Positions 1 to 12,913 of a DNA stretch of 64,000 bases are shown here, one piece after another. The DNA is taken from positions 52,653,457 to 52,717,456 of the forward strand of contig NC_080420.1 of NCBI RefSeq assembly GCF_029873635.1. The letters run 5' to 3'. Every line of letters begins with the position of its first letter. Position 1 is the stretch's first letter. A program made the translations under genes and the position numbers. The stretch is from Malania oleifera (Eukaryota > Streptophyta > Magnoliopsida > Santalales > Ximeniaceae). The notes beneath the pieces are model-generated. The model was given only the letters and a program-made list of their open reading frames with translations. It was not told where the DNA came from and made no database searches.

Positions 1-815
1 TCACAATTTCTTTTGCAGACTCCTAAGAAAGTTCATTGGATTTAACGTTTTAACACTATATGTAACCTGTTAACAATGCCTCACCCCAACATTTTTAAAG
101 CAAAACTACAGAACTTCTGGAAGATATGAAAAAAGATAATATATAAACAAAATTATAAAAATAAATTGAACAATTTTTACTAGAAGCCAGGTGGAATAGC
201 AGGTAATTGGAAAGAATATATGGTTGTACAGAGCACTGCAAAAACCCATGTTAATAATGCAGCTAAAAGTAGTGCAAGCCAACAGAATAATACGACTTCA
301 AATACCACTAGACTTACCAACTTTCTGCAACACACACTGTTAAGGCTTGATACATTGTTAGCCCACAACCTAACAGCTTAAGCAGTTAATCGTTTAGGTA
401 AAGTGGTTGTTTAACATGGTATCAGAGCCATGGCTACAAGAGATCCTAGATTCTAGTCATGTTGCCTATATTTATTGTTTGGTTGTCAAAAATTATCCTA
501 TTCCCTGTAATGGGTGTTATTTATCTGTTGTTTACCTCTCCACATGCAACTAGGATTTATGTGTGAAGGAGTGCAAAAGCTTGATATACATTGTTGGCCC
601 ACAACCCAATAACTTAAGCTTTTAAGTTAAGCGGTTGTTGCTAATGTATATAATCAGAAAAGAAGGGGGGAAGGCGAAATGAAAGATAAAAAATCAAAGG
701 GAAATACACCAACATTGTTGTTAACAAATGGCATCAACTATCATAAAGTTGTGTTCACTAGGAAAATTGACATACAACACAGGTGAAGAAAGCCTGCATA
801 TTCTGCCCAAGTTAC
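1..815 (-). other. TMEM214-like gene, intron 3 (partial)
   Basis: This stretch lies downstream of the exon 3 splice donor (GT at 815-814) on the minus strand. I see no further coding exon with TMEM214 similarity in it, so exon 4 must lie left of the window. A short hydrophobic minus-strand reading frame at 180-368 has no recognisable similarity and overlaps the start of the TRIM at 338, so it is not taken as an exon. The TRIM at 338-648 is the only recognisable repeat. Confidence 0.6.
338..648 (+). mobile_element. TRIM-like miniature LTR retrotransposon
   Basis: Two direct repeats of about 78 bp, at 338-416 and about 572-648, share blocks such as GCTTGATA, CATTGTTRGCCCACAACC and ACTTAAGC or GCTTAAGC. 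The left copy runs TGTTAAGG...TTTAACA and is followed at once by TGGTATCAGAGCC (417-429), the standard plant primer-binding site for initiator-Met tRNA. A purine-rich stretch (GTGAAGGAG) precedes the right copy. The internal region is only about 155 bp and non-coding. This is the layout of a terminal-repeat retrotransposon in miniature. The right LTR ends are eroded (TGCAAA instead of TGTTAA) and no target duplication is clear. Confidence 0.72.
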
Positions 816-1004
816 CTGAGATTTTGATGATGCCTGTTGCACACCCTTCTTAGAGCCTTTAGCAACAGCCTGGTGGATTGCTAAGTCCGCAAGGATACTG
901 TCTAACGACCATAATACAAAGGAACTAAGTGCCTCAAGCGAGCACTGGTTGATCCAGTCAACTGATGTCTTATAAACAGTTTCAGAAATATGAGAAATGG
1001 GGAC
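816..1004 (-). CDS. TMEM214-like gene, exon 3
   Basis: The acceptor AG is at 1006-1005 and the donor GT at 815-814 (CAG|GTAAC). The 189 bp encode 63 residues starting VPISHISETVYK and ending QQASSKSQ, without a stop. This is the block just before the membrane-embedded part of the protein in the family. Phase 0 at both ends fits exon 2. Confidence 0.85.
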
Positions 1005-2632
1005 CTATCATAAAGTAAATTAAGTAATCGAGTTTTAGAAAAAATTAAACAGAAAAGAAACAAAAACATTAAATAAATTGCACGCAAGTTCAAAGCCTTG
1101 CTGTAAAATACTCAACATGTTGAATCGCAATACGCCCCACAAATACCATGACAAATCCATTATGATTTTCAAAAAAAAAAAAAATTAGAAGTGCATGGAA
1201 ACAACAAAGATGGGCATGAAGATGATATAAAGAATCAATAAATATAACAATATAAACAGATTACGCCCAAAAAAAAACTTCATCCTAGAAGAGTGGAAAA
1301 AGATATTTTGTTGTCGCAACCAAATCTTTCACTTCCAAAATTACCCTTAAAGTATCAACAATGTTACTTAACAACTATGTTAGAGGATGGAGCCAACATT
1401 GTCTAATCACTACCAACAAGTGAGCTAGTTAACTTTCACTTCCAAAATTACCCTTAAAGCATCATCATGCAGGTGCAATATTGAGCCACAAGTGCAAACA
1501 AGAAAATTTTCATATACAAGACTCCTCAAGTGCTGGACTTCGAGTTTGTTTGTGAATGCCAACCTAGTTTGATCTTTTCTAACCCAAGTGAATAAAATCA
1601 GTGTTCATTTGAAATAAAGTAGACCCTTGCACAAAATTTCAAGAAAAGAATAAAGGATACTCCTTTTGTAAAGAAATTCCCAGGGACCGTAGTTTCATTC
1701 TCAAGAACAATAAAGCAATCTGTCACTCAATTTCCTTGTTTATTTTGACATAAATTTGTGTGCGCAAATATAGCATAGTTTCAATTAAAATCAAGAGCCA
1801 AAATGATGTGCATTTCAGTGCTGCAATATTTTAGAATTTATTTGGAATTATATTCAAAAGGATAATATTACAAACTAATGTAATAAAAACATAGTTCTAA
1901 ATGGCTCAGCCGAGTTTGCCCAAGTGGTAAGGGACCTAAGGGCAAAGTTGAGCCTTGGTGATCCCAAGGTCACAGGTCCAATTCTCCACTTGTGTTTGCC
2001 AGGTGAATTACCAAGGATGCATCGAGCCCCCCCAGTGTGGTGCCGCCTAGGTGGGTCCAAAGGGCTTGCCCAAGTAGGAGTTTCGAGTCATTAAAAAAAT
2101 ATATATAGTTCCAAATGACATTATCAATTCTAAATAACAATGTTAGGACTCAGTGCAACATACTTACCATAAACATATTATTTGAGTAGAACAAACTACA
2201 AAGTGAAACAACTATATTAAAACTTTAGTAGCACAAAATGTTAACATGTCAATTCAAGTAGTGAGACAAAAGTGTAAGTGAAACTGGGAGGGCAGTTTGG
2301 TATCACAATCAAAAATTATGAAAATGAAAACCAAAAATGGAAGTTAAAAACCAAAAGTAGAGACTACAAATTGAAAACAGGCAACTTGTATGGTTAAGTC
2401 ACAAAACTAAAACAAATTAAAAGCCAGACTGAAGCATGTTCATTTTTGTTCTTCGATCAAATAATAATTAAAAAAAAATAAGGTTATAATAATGAAAATG
2501 CTAAAGAATACAAATTGAAGAATATTAAGTAAAATAAAATTTAATTATAATCATTTTATTTAATTATTATATTTTTAAATCCATTTTTTAGTACTCTAAG
2601 AACAATCTTATCATATACGAAGGTTGAAAATT

Positions 2633-2671
<39 letters not shown>

Positions 2672-5600
2672 TGAATGAATTCTATTTTTCTTTAAAAGTT
2701 AAGAAAATTTATGGATATTTTTATTCCAATTTAAATTCAAATGACAGTTATTTTAATCTTCCATTAAAAATTGTGTTCAAAATGATTTAATCTACAAATT
2801 CTGCTATTAATGGGTTGCCAGAACAATTGAAACCATAAAATCTGGTAGGTTTTCATCACAGCCATTGAAAACCAACTATGGAAGCTGAAAAATAGCAACA
2901 GACAACTGCACTGCTGTCACCTGTTCCTTCACTATACAGCGATGGAAAACAGAAAATAGAAAATAGAAAATAGAAAATAGAAATGATAGCAAACAAGCCC
3001 TAAAGTTAATACAGTTCTACCTCAGTATTGTAGATGAAATTAAGAAAAATTAAAGTATCAAACTACACAAATGTGGTAGCACACAGCACCCTAGTGGCAA
3101 ATATAAATTTGTAAACATAACAGATAATGACATCGAAATTTCTCTCCAATTCTTTCAGGTTATCCAAATCTCATTTTGATTTCTGCAACATTCATCTGCT
3201 AGTTCATAGAAAAATTCTCATCTGCTAGTTCATAGAAAAATTCCTAAAGGACGGTGTTAAATTACAGCTTTTTTTTTCATGATAAATTTGCAGATGGGGA
3301 AAAAAATGTACATACGACAACACACCTTGACAGTTGAGAGCTAGCATAGGAAGAACCATTGAGCATGGGCATATGGCTAAATGGGTGGGAAGACACAAGT
3401 TAGCTATACCTTAATAGGTGGGGAGAAGTGTAAATGCATGGTTTAGCAGGTGAGGGAACAAGTATAAAAAAGTTCAAAGCACAATTCGATAAAATTAAAA
3501 CAGGCTTACAAATAGAGTTTCTAGGCCAATTTAAACAATATCTATATTTCAATTGGACACATGACAGTAGAAAAGAGTCACCATATGGCACAAATTATAA
3601 AAGTATTTTAATTTTATACCACGGTATAGATTCAGATCCATATTTGGTGTCATATATTAAAAACACACATGTGTGTATTATACATGTTGAAAAGATGAAA
3701 AATTTGCCTTTGGGATGAATTACTAAAATAAAATCTACTTGTGGATAATGCATAACGATAATACAACATAAAATATATCATTAAAAATATAATTTGTTTG
3801 GGATGCAAGCTGTATGAGTAACTTCCTGAGTCAAAAATAGACAAGACATTTTGCACGATTTGGAGGAGTTCAAATTTTAAACTTCCTCTTTCTTTTGTCC
3901 AATAAAAAAAATTTGATTCATAAGTCATGAACAGAGGTTCTACTTTAGAACATTTTCTTTCTCCTATAAGTCAAAACTGCAAGTGACTTTTGCATAAATC
4001 TTTTAATTAACCATGACCAACATTGTTTATTTAAAAATGGCTAGTTGAGTCTTAAGCCCTGGAAGTCATTTTTACAGGTCATTCAAAGCAGCTCCTAGGC
4101 CTGCTTCAATAGATTTGTGAACATTCAATTCCAATTTACCATCTAATATTCAATTATAATAGATTGAATAGCCACATTTTTTATAACTGAAAAGTGTATA
4201 TTGCTAAAGAACTTCATGAGGAACCAACAAAGTACAAAGAAAAACTATATACTGTTGGTCAGAACCACAAAAGAAACCCTCTACAAAATCAACAAAGGAG
4301 TTGAAATTGGCACAAAAATGCACATTTAAACAAAAATGAAAAACAGAGAACCACTGCCACTTTTTTCAATGATGTTTCCACTTTTTGAAGGATCTTGCAT
4401 TTCTTTTTCACCAAACAATCAAAAACACAGCGAGAGAAATGCATCCCACATGTAATTACTTCTGCATTTAGAACCCCTTCAGCTTGCAATTCAAATTATA
4501 TTATTTCACTCTGGCTTTTGCCCGATTTATACCCAGAGAACTGAAAACCGAACACCACAGACGACTTTCACCACACTGTGGAGACCTTGCAAGCTCAGAT
4601 AGCTAATCTAACTGCAAAGATGAATGTGATGATTCTTGCTATGGGAAACTATAACACTCCGGGGTGTTGCAAAACCAAGGTACCAGAACGTATGGGGGTG
4701 CTCATGATGCCAAGGAGTTGGAGAACTTTTTTTTTTATATGGAGCTGTACTTTCATGCTTTGAGGACAGGCTCAGAATAGGAGAAAGTGGATACTGCAAC
4801 TATGTACTTGGTTAGTGACGCCAAACTGTGGTGGCGTACCAAGTACAATGAAATTGAGAATGAACGTTGTGTAGTTGATTATTGGGCAGACTTGAAGAGA
4901 GAGAGAGCTCAAAGTCCAATTCTTTCCTGAGAATGTTGAGTACAATGCTAGGAGGAAGCAAAGAACACTCAAACATACTGGGTCAATCAAGGAATATGTG
5001 AAACAATTTTCAACTTTGATATTGGATATCAGGGACACGTTGGAAAATGACAAGTTGTTCTATTTTCTTGAGGGGTTGAAACTGTGGGCAAGGACAAAAC
5101 TTCATAGGCAAAGAGTTCAAGACTTGTCTACCGCATAAGCTACCGCAGAATGCTTAACTGACTATGATGGTGATAATATCGCTTCGTCCAACGAGAGTGG
5201 CATAGGTGGAAGCAGCGGAAAATCTTTCAAGAAGGGCAAACCCAAAATGCGAGAGCCGACAGTAAGGCGACAACTTCAAAAGAAGCTTCATCATCTCGAG
5301 GGTTCAACGCACCCAATGGAAAGGGTAAAATTTCATGTTACTTGTGTCAAGTGCCCTCACAAGTCATCACTCAATGTCTTACAAGTTTATATTGCGAAGG
5401 GGGCATTGGAGAATGATGAGGAAGAGGAGGATACCACGAGGATAGGTGTAATGCAGCTAGCAAACGCATTGAAAAAGCAGTCAAAAGCACTAAAAGTTAC
5501 ACAAGCGAAAGGATTGATGTTTGTGGACTTGAGGATCAATGGGAAGCATACTCGTGTGTCACGTTCCGCCTCTTTTCACACCGTTGTGAAGGGCCGTGCG

Positions 5601-8600
5601 GCGCTAGCTAAAGCACTCTTGCTTAACTAGCCAGCCTATCGTTTACCAACATTCATCCACGAAGCACTTTCATTAACATTCATTCAGATAGCAGCGGAAA
5701 TAATAATCAATTCATGAAAGCCGTGGCAACCAAGCAGTAAACATTGAAGCAAACATATTTCATTAACAAATCCTCCGTTGACATGTTGTACTTAGCGAGG
5801 GAGGCAAGTAGGCTAAGCACGTTGACAATTGCTAGTGAGTTTTACAATGACTGATGAACACTCACCCTCCCCTAAAGAGGTTTTTATGTAATTATCATCC
5901 TAGCACTAGGAAACATCAAAGTGACCGAGGAGTCATACTGCCTTATTTGGCTTACAAAGATTCTACTAGCAGAAATTAACCCTACACTAGTATATACATG
6001 ATGGAAACCCATCCTAAGCACACGAGATAAGCGGTCACAGGCAAGCATAATGCCCTAAACAAGCTTAGCTCGTGACATTCTCCCCCACTTATGCGGTCGA
6101 CGTCTTCGTAGACTTTTGGCGGTAGGTACACTTCAAATTTGTCCACGAACGATTGAATATCTTCCGCAAAAATCCAGCTGATTTCTTTGTCATCAAGGCA
6201 TTTCCACTCCACTAGGAACTTCTGCCGCTTCTTCCTTGAGGATATGAACTTTCTCTCTGCAAGGATCTCTTCAACATCATGTCTGTCAGGTTGCACTGTC
6301 TTCAACTCTGCACTGTTTGACTGACTTCTACTCAGGTTGTTGGTGTTGGCGTTGAATGGCTTGAGGCAGTTGACATGAAACTGCAGTCTTCTCTCTTGAT
6401 CTACCCACTTCTTCATCTGCTTAGAAGCTTTCTCCAGATAGGCTTGGGCAAACTTTGCATTTTGTCTCCCTTCACTGGTGAAGATGTACGCCCTAGGACT
6501 CTTTCGTCTATACGGCTCGCCCACTGTGTGAGGTAACAGTGGCAGTTGGTTTGTAACAAGCTCAAAAGGGCTCTTGTTGGTTGTTGAGCGCCTTTGGGCG
6601 TTGCCACAGAATGGAGCCACATCAAGTAGTTGCATGCCATTCTTCTAGTTGTCGTTGACACAATGGCACCAGTACTCATCTAGTAGCTCTCTGAATCTCC
6701 TCATCTGTCCGTCTGTCTGTCGGTGATAACTCAAAGAGATATCAAGAGGTGACCTGAATATCCTGAAAAACTTTGTCAAGAAGTTGTCAGTGAACATTAA
6801 ATCTTGGTCACAAATAATAACTTGGGGAACACCCCAATGTTTCACAACAGTCACAAGGAACAATTGTGTCGTCCCCTCTGTCGAACAGTACTTTGGTACG
6901 GCCATGAAAGTACCATACTTCTTCCGCTCCCCCTTGTCTAGTTGGCCAGTGAGACAAGTTTTGGTATAATCAACCACATCATCCCGTGTGTGCGGCCAAT
7001 AATACCTTCCCAGTAGTTCTGTCATTGGAGTCATTCCCCGCGAATACCCCTCAACGAACTTCCTGCAGTATCTAGTAAGGCCAAGAAAGGAACACAACTC
7101 CTTCACTGTCGTGGGGATCTTCCGTTCTTGAACATCCTTACCTTCTCCATACCCCTCCGAATACGACCTTGTTCAACCACTTGACCAAGGAATTTGTTGC
7201 TCCGCTGAGCGAAAGAGAAATTCTCCTTCTTCACATCCAGACTGTTTCCCCTCAGCCTGTCGAACACCTTCCGTAGATGCTCTTCATGTTTCCTCTGAAA
7301 CAACACCTTTGCTCCCAACAACGTTTTGGAAGGGCGAACACATCCCGCTTCCACTTCATCAAGTTGCTTCCCCAACTCTACTATCTCTCGAGGCGCAATC
7401 CGACATGGCTCTTTAGTAGGTGGTTTCACTCCTGATAACAACTCAATCTCATCCTCCACAGTCCGTCGTGAAGGCAAATTGTGAGACAACTTATCCGGCA
7501 ACACCTCCTTATACTCATCCAACACCGCTTGAATGGTCGTAAGCTCCAGCTCTTGGCCTACTTCTTTGTCTACCACCACCGTGGCTAGACGTGTCTACTC
7601 ACCCTTATCCAATCCTTCATTGAGTTGTATGGCTGAAAGGGACTTCCCGTCGCCTCCTTTCGTTGCAACGACTTGCACCATGCACGAGTGATCTCCCATC
7701 CGACACAGGGAACCAACCAAAGGCATCAGCACTGCCCCCGTCCCCATTAGGAACTCCATTCCTAGAATGACTGGATAGTCATCCAATGGCACCGCTGTGA
7801 AATTCGCATGACCTTCCCACTGTCCAAGCTTTATAACCACTTGCTTGGCTACTCCCAGAGTAGGCTAGGCTACAAAGTTAACTGCTTTCATGCGTCCTGT
7901 ATCCTTCTCTAAGGATAAGTTGAGTTTCCATGCTTCCGACTGCGAAACAAAATTATGAGTAGCTCCCGTATCCACCATAGCGCAAGTACTCTTCCCATTT
8001 ATCCTCAAGTCCACAAACATTAACCCTTTTGCTCGTGTGACTTTCGGTGTTTTTGCCTGCTTTTCCAATGCGTTCACCAACCGCACTGAACCCACCCTCG
8101 GGGCATCATCCTCTTCCCCATCGTCTTCCACTGCCTGTTCTGCAATGGAAGCCTGTAAAGCATTAAGTGATGCTTTGTGAGGGCACTCAAAAACTCTATG
8201 AGAACCTAGACACAAGAAACACTCAAGTTTACTCTTCCCCTTTCCATTGGGTGTGTTGAACCCTTGAGACGACGAAGCTTCCTTTGAGGTTGATGATTTA
8301 TAGTCGGCTCCCCCACTCTTGGGTTTGCCATTCTTGAAAGACTTTCCACTGTTTCCCTCTTTGCCAAACCGTTTGGACGAAGCGATCTCATCACCAGCGT
8401 AGTCTGTCAAGCGTTCTGCAGCCGCTTGTGCAGTTGACAAGTCTTGAACCCTTTGCCTATGAAGTTCAGTTCTTGCCCACGGTTTCATCCCCTCTAGAAA
8501 ATAGAACAACTTGTCCTTCTCCGACATATCCCAAATATCCAACATTAAGGCAGAAAATTGTTTCACATATTCGCTGATTGACCCCGTATGCTTGAGATCT

Positions 8601-11600
8601 CTCAGTTTTCTCCTTACATTATACTCAACATTTTCCGGAAAGAATTGGGCCTTGAGCTCTCTCTTCAAGTCTGCCCAACTATCAATTACACAGCTTCCAT
8701 TTTCAATTTCTCTGTACTTGGTACGCCACCACAGTTTGGCATCACCAACCAAGTACATGGTTGCAGTATCCACCTTAGCCTGTTCTGAGGCCATCCTCAC
8801 AATGCGAAAGTACTGCTCCACATCAAACAAGAAGTTCTCTAACTCCTTAGCATCACAGGCACCCCCATACGTCCTAGGTTCAGGTACCTTGGTCTTACTA
8901 ACTCCTGGAGTGTTGGAGTTCCCCATAGCAAGAACCATCAGATTCACCTTTGCATCCAGATCAGCCATCCGGGCTTGCAAAGTTTCCACAGTGTGGTGAA
9001 AGTCCTCTGACATTTCACTTGTCAAACTTGCTTGATGTTATTATGTTCCCATCACTTCATCAAGTCCCCTCAGTTGGGCCATCTCGTTGGCCATATTGTT
9101 GGTTGTCTCTTCAACCTGTGCTTCCAGTGCACTAAGTCTTTCAGCATTGTTTGGTGCCATGGTCAACTACCAAAGCTTCCAAAATCCCACAACGAAGGTA
9201 ACTGAATTCTCGTAGCAACTGAGCCTTGGCTCTGATACCAAATGTCACGATCCGCCTCTTTTCACACCGTTGTGAAGGGCCGTGCGGCGCTAGCTAAAGC
9301 ACTCTTACTTAACTAGCTAGCCTATCGTTTACCAACATTCATCCACGAAGCACTTTCATTAACATTCATTCAGATAGCAGCGGAAATAATAATCAATTCA
9401 TGAAAGCCGTGGCAACCAAGCAGTAAACATTGAAGCAAACATAATTCATTAACAAATCCTCCGTTGACATGTTGTACTTAGCGAGGGAGGCAAGTAAGCT
9501 AAGTACGTTGACAATTGCTAGTGAATTTTACAATGACTGATGAACACTCACCCTCCTTTAAAGAGGTTTTTATGTAATTATCATCCTGGCACTAGGAAAC
9601 ATCAAAGTGACCGAGGAGTCATACTGCCTTATTTGGCTTACAAAGACTCTACTAGCAGAAATTAACCCTACACTAGTATTTACATGATGGAAACCCATCC
9701 TAAGCACACGAGATAAGCGGTCACAGGCAAGCATAATGCCCTGAACAAGCTTAGCTCATGACACCGTGCTATGGTGGATACTATGGCTACCCATAATTAT
9801 GTTTCACAAGCAAAAGCAGGGAGACTCAATTTATATTTGGAGAAGGATTCAAGATACATAAAAGTGGTGAATTCTCATAGTTCTCACCCAATTGCAGTAA
9901 AGAGAAGGTCGTTTACTACCTCGCCTTGTACATTTCATAATAAACTTGCTTTTGGTAGAATCCCCCTCCTCATCAAATAACCAACAATAAAAATTCTTTG
10001 CTATCCTTCCTCCCAAGTGAAAATAATTAAATAATTAAATAATAAATGAAAACAAAAAAAGCAAGCCTTGTAGGGACTTTAGCTTTCCATATAGCTCTCC
10101 AAGGGAAATGTGCAACACCATTCCCCTCTCTTTCTCTAACCTTAATTCTAGAATGATAGAACTTAACTAAATTCCATAGTTTGAGATCACCCACCAAACC
10201 TTATCCTTTAACTATCTACCTTACCCACTTGCTGCAAGAGCGTGGTCCTCTTAATCCTAGACATTACTCAATCTTTGCTTCTTAAGAATTTCTTCTAAAA
10301 CACAAGTCCTACCAAGCTTGGCCCCCTTCCCTCATCCAAATGTTTCTAACCATAGCATCTTTATCAGAAGCCACTTTAAAAGCAATATGGAACTATATTT
10401 TGAAACAGGTATCACCACGCCAAACATCATGTTAAAAGCAAACCTTAATGTATTCATTCTTTGCCAATGCAAACCACTCAACTACCACAGGTGTGATAAA
10501 ACTATCCCAAATGTTCCCACCTGGTCCCTATAAACATTTAAACTCCATTTGCTTTACCCAAAACTTAGGAAAAGACAAGAAAAATCTAGAAAAAGAAATG
10601 ATTTCTTAAACTAAACCCAATTCTCCCTTTTAAGAGAAACTAAGTGTTGATTAAATTACTAAGTGTTGATTAAATTATTGAGTGTTGATTAAATTATTGA
10701 GTATTGATTCTTTCTCCATTCCAGGAAAACATGATGTAGCGCACCCTTAGCTTCACCCATCTTGAAGAGGCTATTTCTTTTGGGTTTGAGTGTGTATCCC
10801 TAGTTATTGGGCAAAAAGTATAGTGATACACTTAAGACTGAACATGCAAAGCACTACCGCAATATCATTTAATAGCCCCTGTACACTTTTCAGATTTCAA
10901 TTGCAGCATAGCTTTACAGCATTAATTTAATAAACTCACATGTCTAGCTTTTGAATTTTTAGGTCAGATCAACAAGTAACATCTACAGTATAAGTTAATT
11001 AATTGGTTACTGTCTCATCTTCCAAATCACATTAAAAATATTAAAAGTTTAAAACCATTAAACGATAAAAGTAACATGATAATTTCAACAATCCTTTCGG
11101 GTATTAAGGATTGGAAGGAATGTAGGATTTCAGAGTAGTTTACGACTTCCCTTTTGCTTCGGGATAAAGTTACTTTTCTAACTTCGCTTTTTCGGCTTAT
11201 TCTTCAGGGGTTTCTGGAAGAATGTCCTTTACTGGGAGGCTGTCAGTAGGGGTGTTCAAGATTTTACAGAAAACCAACCTGAAACAGGAACCAAACCTAT
11301 TTCGGTTCAGTTTTCCAGTTTTCGGTATGCTTTTAAACCCAAAACCGAACCAAAAACCAAATTATGTAATAAAATTAACATATTTGACTTCTGTTATGTA
11401 TTATACATGTTGGAGCTAGGTTGTAAAATGTACTAATATATTATTTAGTACTTTTTTTACCTATAATTCTCCCTTCATATTGAATTTCTACAATTATAAT
11501 TTTTCAGCTTTTCATTAAAAAATTAACACAGTTAACAAAATGAGTGAAGAAGAAGGGGAATGGTGAGATTTTATAGAGATGGGTAGGCTCGCCCTCCTTG

Positions 11601-12877
11601 AGAATTTTCGATGTGGGACACAATTGCATGATGCTCTCCATCCAATTTCCTTGTTCCACATCGGGAAAATCGTTGAAAGATTCAACCACTCTCTCCTTAT
11701 AAACATAGGTTTTCCCATCCAATTCCCCCAACAGTACAGGCTGGGCTTGCATGTGTAATTGAGCCCAGCCCACATTCTTAAATTCTCCCATGTACAGCAG
11801 AACTGATGGATGTTTGCCTTGGAGAAGCACTGAACATTTTCTACTGTAATGGTTAATCCAGTTTAATAAGTGAACCAAACCAAAAAACTGTAAACCTTTG
11901 TGGTAAGAAAACAGTCAGTTTAGGTTTGTTCCCTGTACAGTGTTTTAAAAAACTGAGATTTCAAGTTCGGTTTCAGTATTAGTCAAAACCAAACTGCACT
12001 GAACCAAATACACACCCAGCTGTAAGTTCTGCTGTTGCTTTCTTTGGAGGACACCTTGCCTTCCTCCTTATATTCCTTTTAATATCTTTTAAAAAATCTT
12101 CTGTTTCTATATAAAAAATAATAATAAACAAGAATAATTACAAAAACAATGTAAAACATGGATGAACAATTTGATTCATGACAAAGTTAAATATGTCCCA
12201 CTAAAAAAATTTTTCAAATCAATTTTATAGCATGAAGGATATTTTCATGCGAACTTTATTATCAAATTTTCATAAGGAGTTTGAACTAATAATTAGTTGT
12301 TATAAAATACTAAATGTTCACACCTGAAACAATCATGCATAACCAAAAGACGTAAACTTGTACCCTGATGAGAAAAAAATGCAACAGGGCTGTTTAGCAC
12401 GATAAGAAGGCAATCACAAGACATTTGTTAACATTGTTAGTTTTCAAGTTGAGCTGACAGTCAAAATTAATGAAAACTAGGGAACTGTTAGCTTTTTTTG
12501 TCAAAAATTATGAGAACGAAAACTAAAAACAAAAATAAAAACCAAAATCCAAAGGCCAACAACAAATTTGGTTAAAATTTCCAAAATTAAAACTTGATTG
12601 AACATTCCCTTCAATCAAACAGCAATTAAAAAAATATGATTAAAATACTAAAAATACAAAAAAGAAGAACAATAAGAAGAAGAAGAATAAAAATCAAGAG
12701 GACGGGCCCTGGATCAACTATAAGGTTGCTCCTCTATGACCAGTTTGGTCACAGGTTCGTGTCCAAGGAAACAATCACTTTGCATAAAAGTAGGGGTAAG
12801 ATTGCGTACACTGTGACAATCCTCTCCCTACCCTCGCAAAGTAGAGAGCCTTATGACCCTAGGACGAATTTTATTAA

Positions 12878-12913
<36 letters not shown>

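Larger units (their letters stand above)
5557..9763 (-). mobile_element. Chr-1: Ty3/gypsy chromovirus, internally deleted
   Basis: A complete element with two 521-bp LTRs (5557-6077 and 9243-9763) in TG..CA form, a tRNA-iMet primer-binding site (9228-9240) and a polypurine tract next to the left LTR. It is flanked by TCGTG (5552-5556) and CCGTG (9764-9768), a 5-bp target duplication with one mismatch. The internal region is only 3165 bp. Gag, protease, part of the integrase and a C-terminal chromodomain are present on the minus strand. The RT catalytic core, RNase H and part of the integrase are missing. Several in-frame stops remain. The LTRs differ at about 14 positions by eye (about 97 % identity), so the insertion is fairly young. 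Confidence 0.9.
11247..12018. mobile_element. hAT-like non-autonomous DNA transposon
   Basis: The left end TAGGGGTGTTCA and right end TACACACCCA form short imperfect inverted termini of the hAT type. GCTGTCAG (11239-11246) and GCTGTAAG (12019-12026) form an 8-bp target duplication with one mismatch; hAT elements make 8-bp duplications. Subterminal regions are rich in ACCAAAC/AACCGAAC and GGTTCGGTTT words, as in many plant hAT MITEs. No transposase frame is present. The middle part (about 11560-11790) differs in composition and carries two promoter-like modules. Confidence 0.65.

Noticed and set aside
180..368. Minus-strand hydrophobic reading frame of 62 residues
   Set aside because: No TMEM214 similarity, overlaps the TRIM 5' LTR and has no acceptor-donor pair that keeps a frame with exon 3.
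1916..1985. tRNA gene
   Set aside because: A- and B-box-like words are present but no cloverleaf; the A-rich tail and 13-bp duplication show a SINE.
3434..3718. Plus-strand frame of 94 residues
   Set aside because: Located in intron 2, AT-rich, no motif or similarity, and overlapping open frames on the other strand.
8511..9135. Plus-strand frames opposite Chr-1 gag
   Set aside because: Shadow of the gag frame on the minus strand.
11504..11878. Minus-strand frame of 124 residues in the hAT-like element
   Set aside because: No transposase or other motif; overlaps the promoter-like modules.
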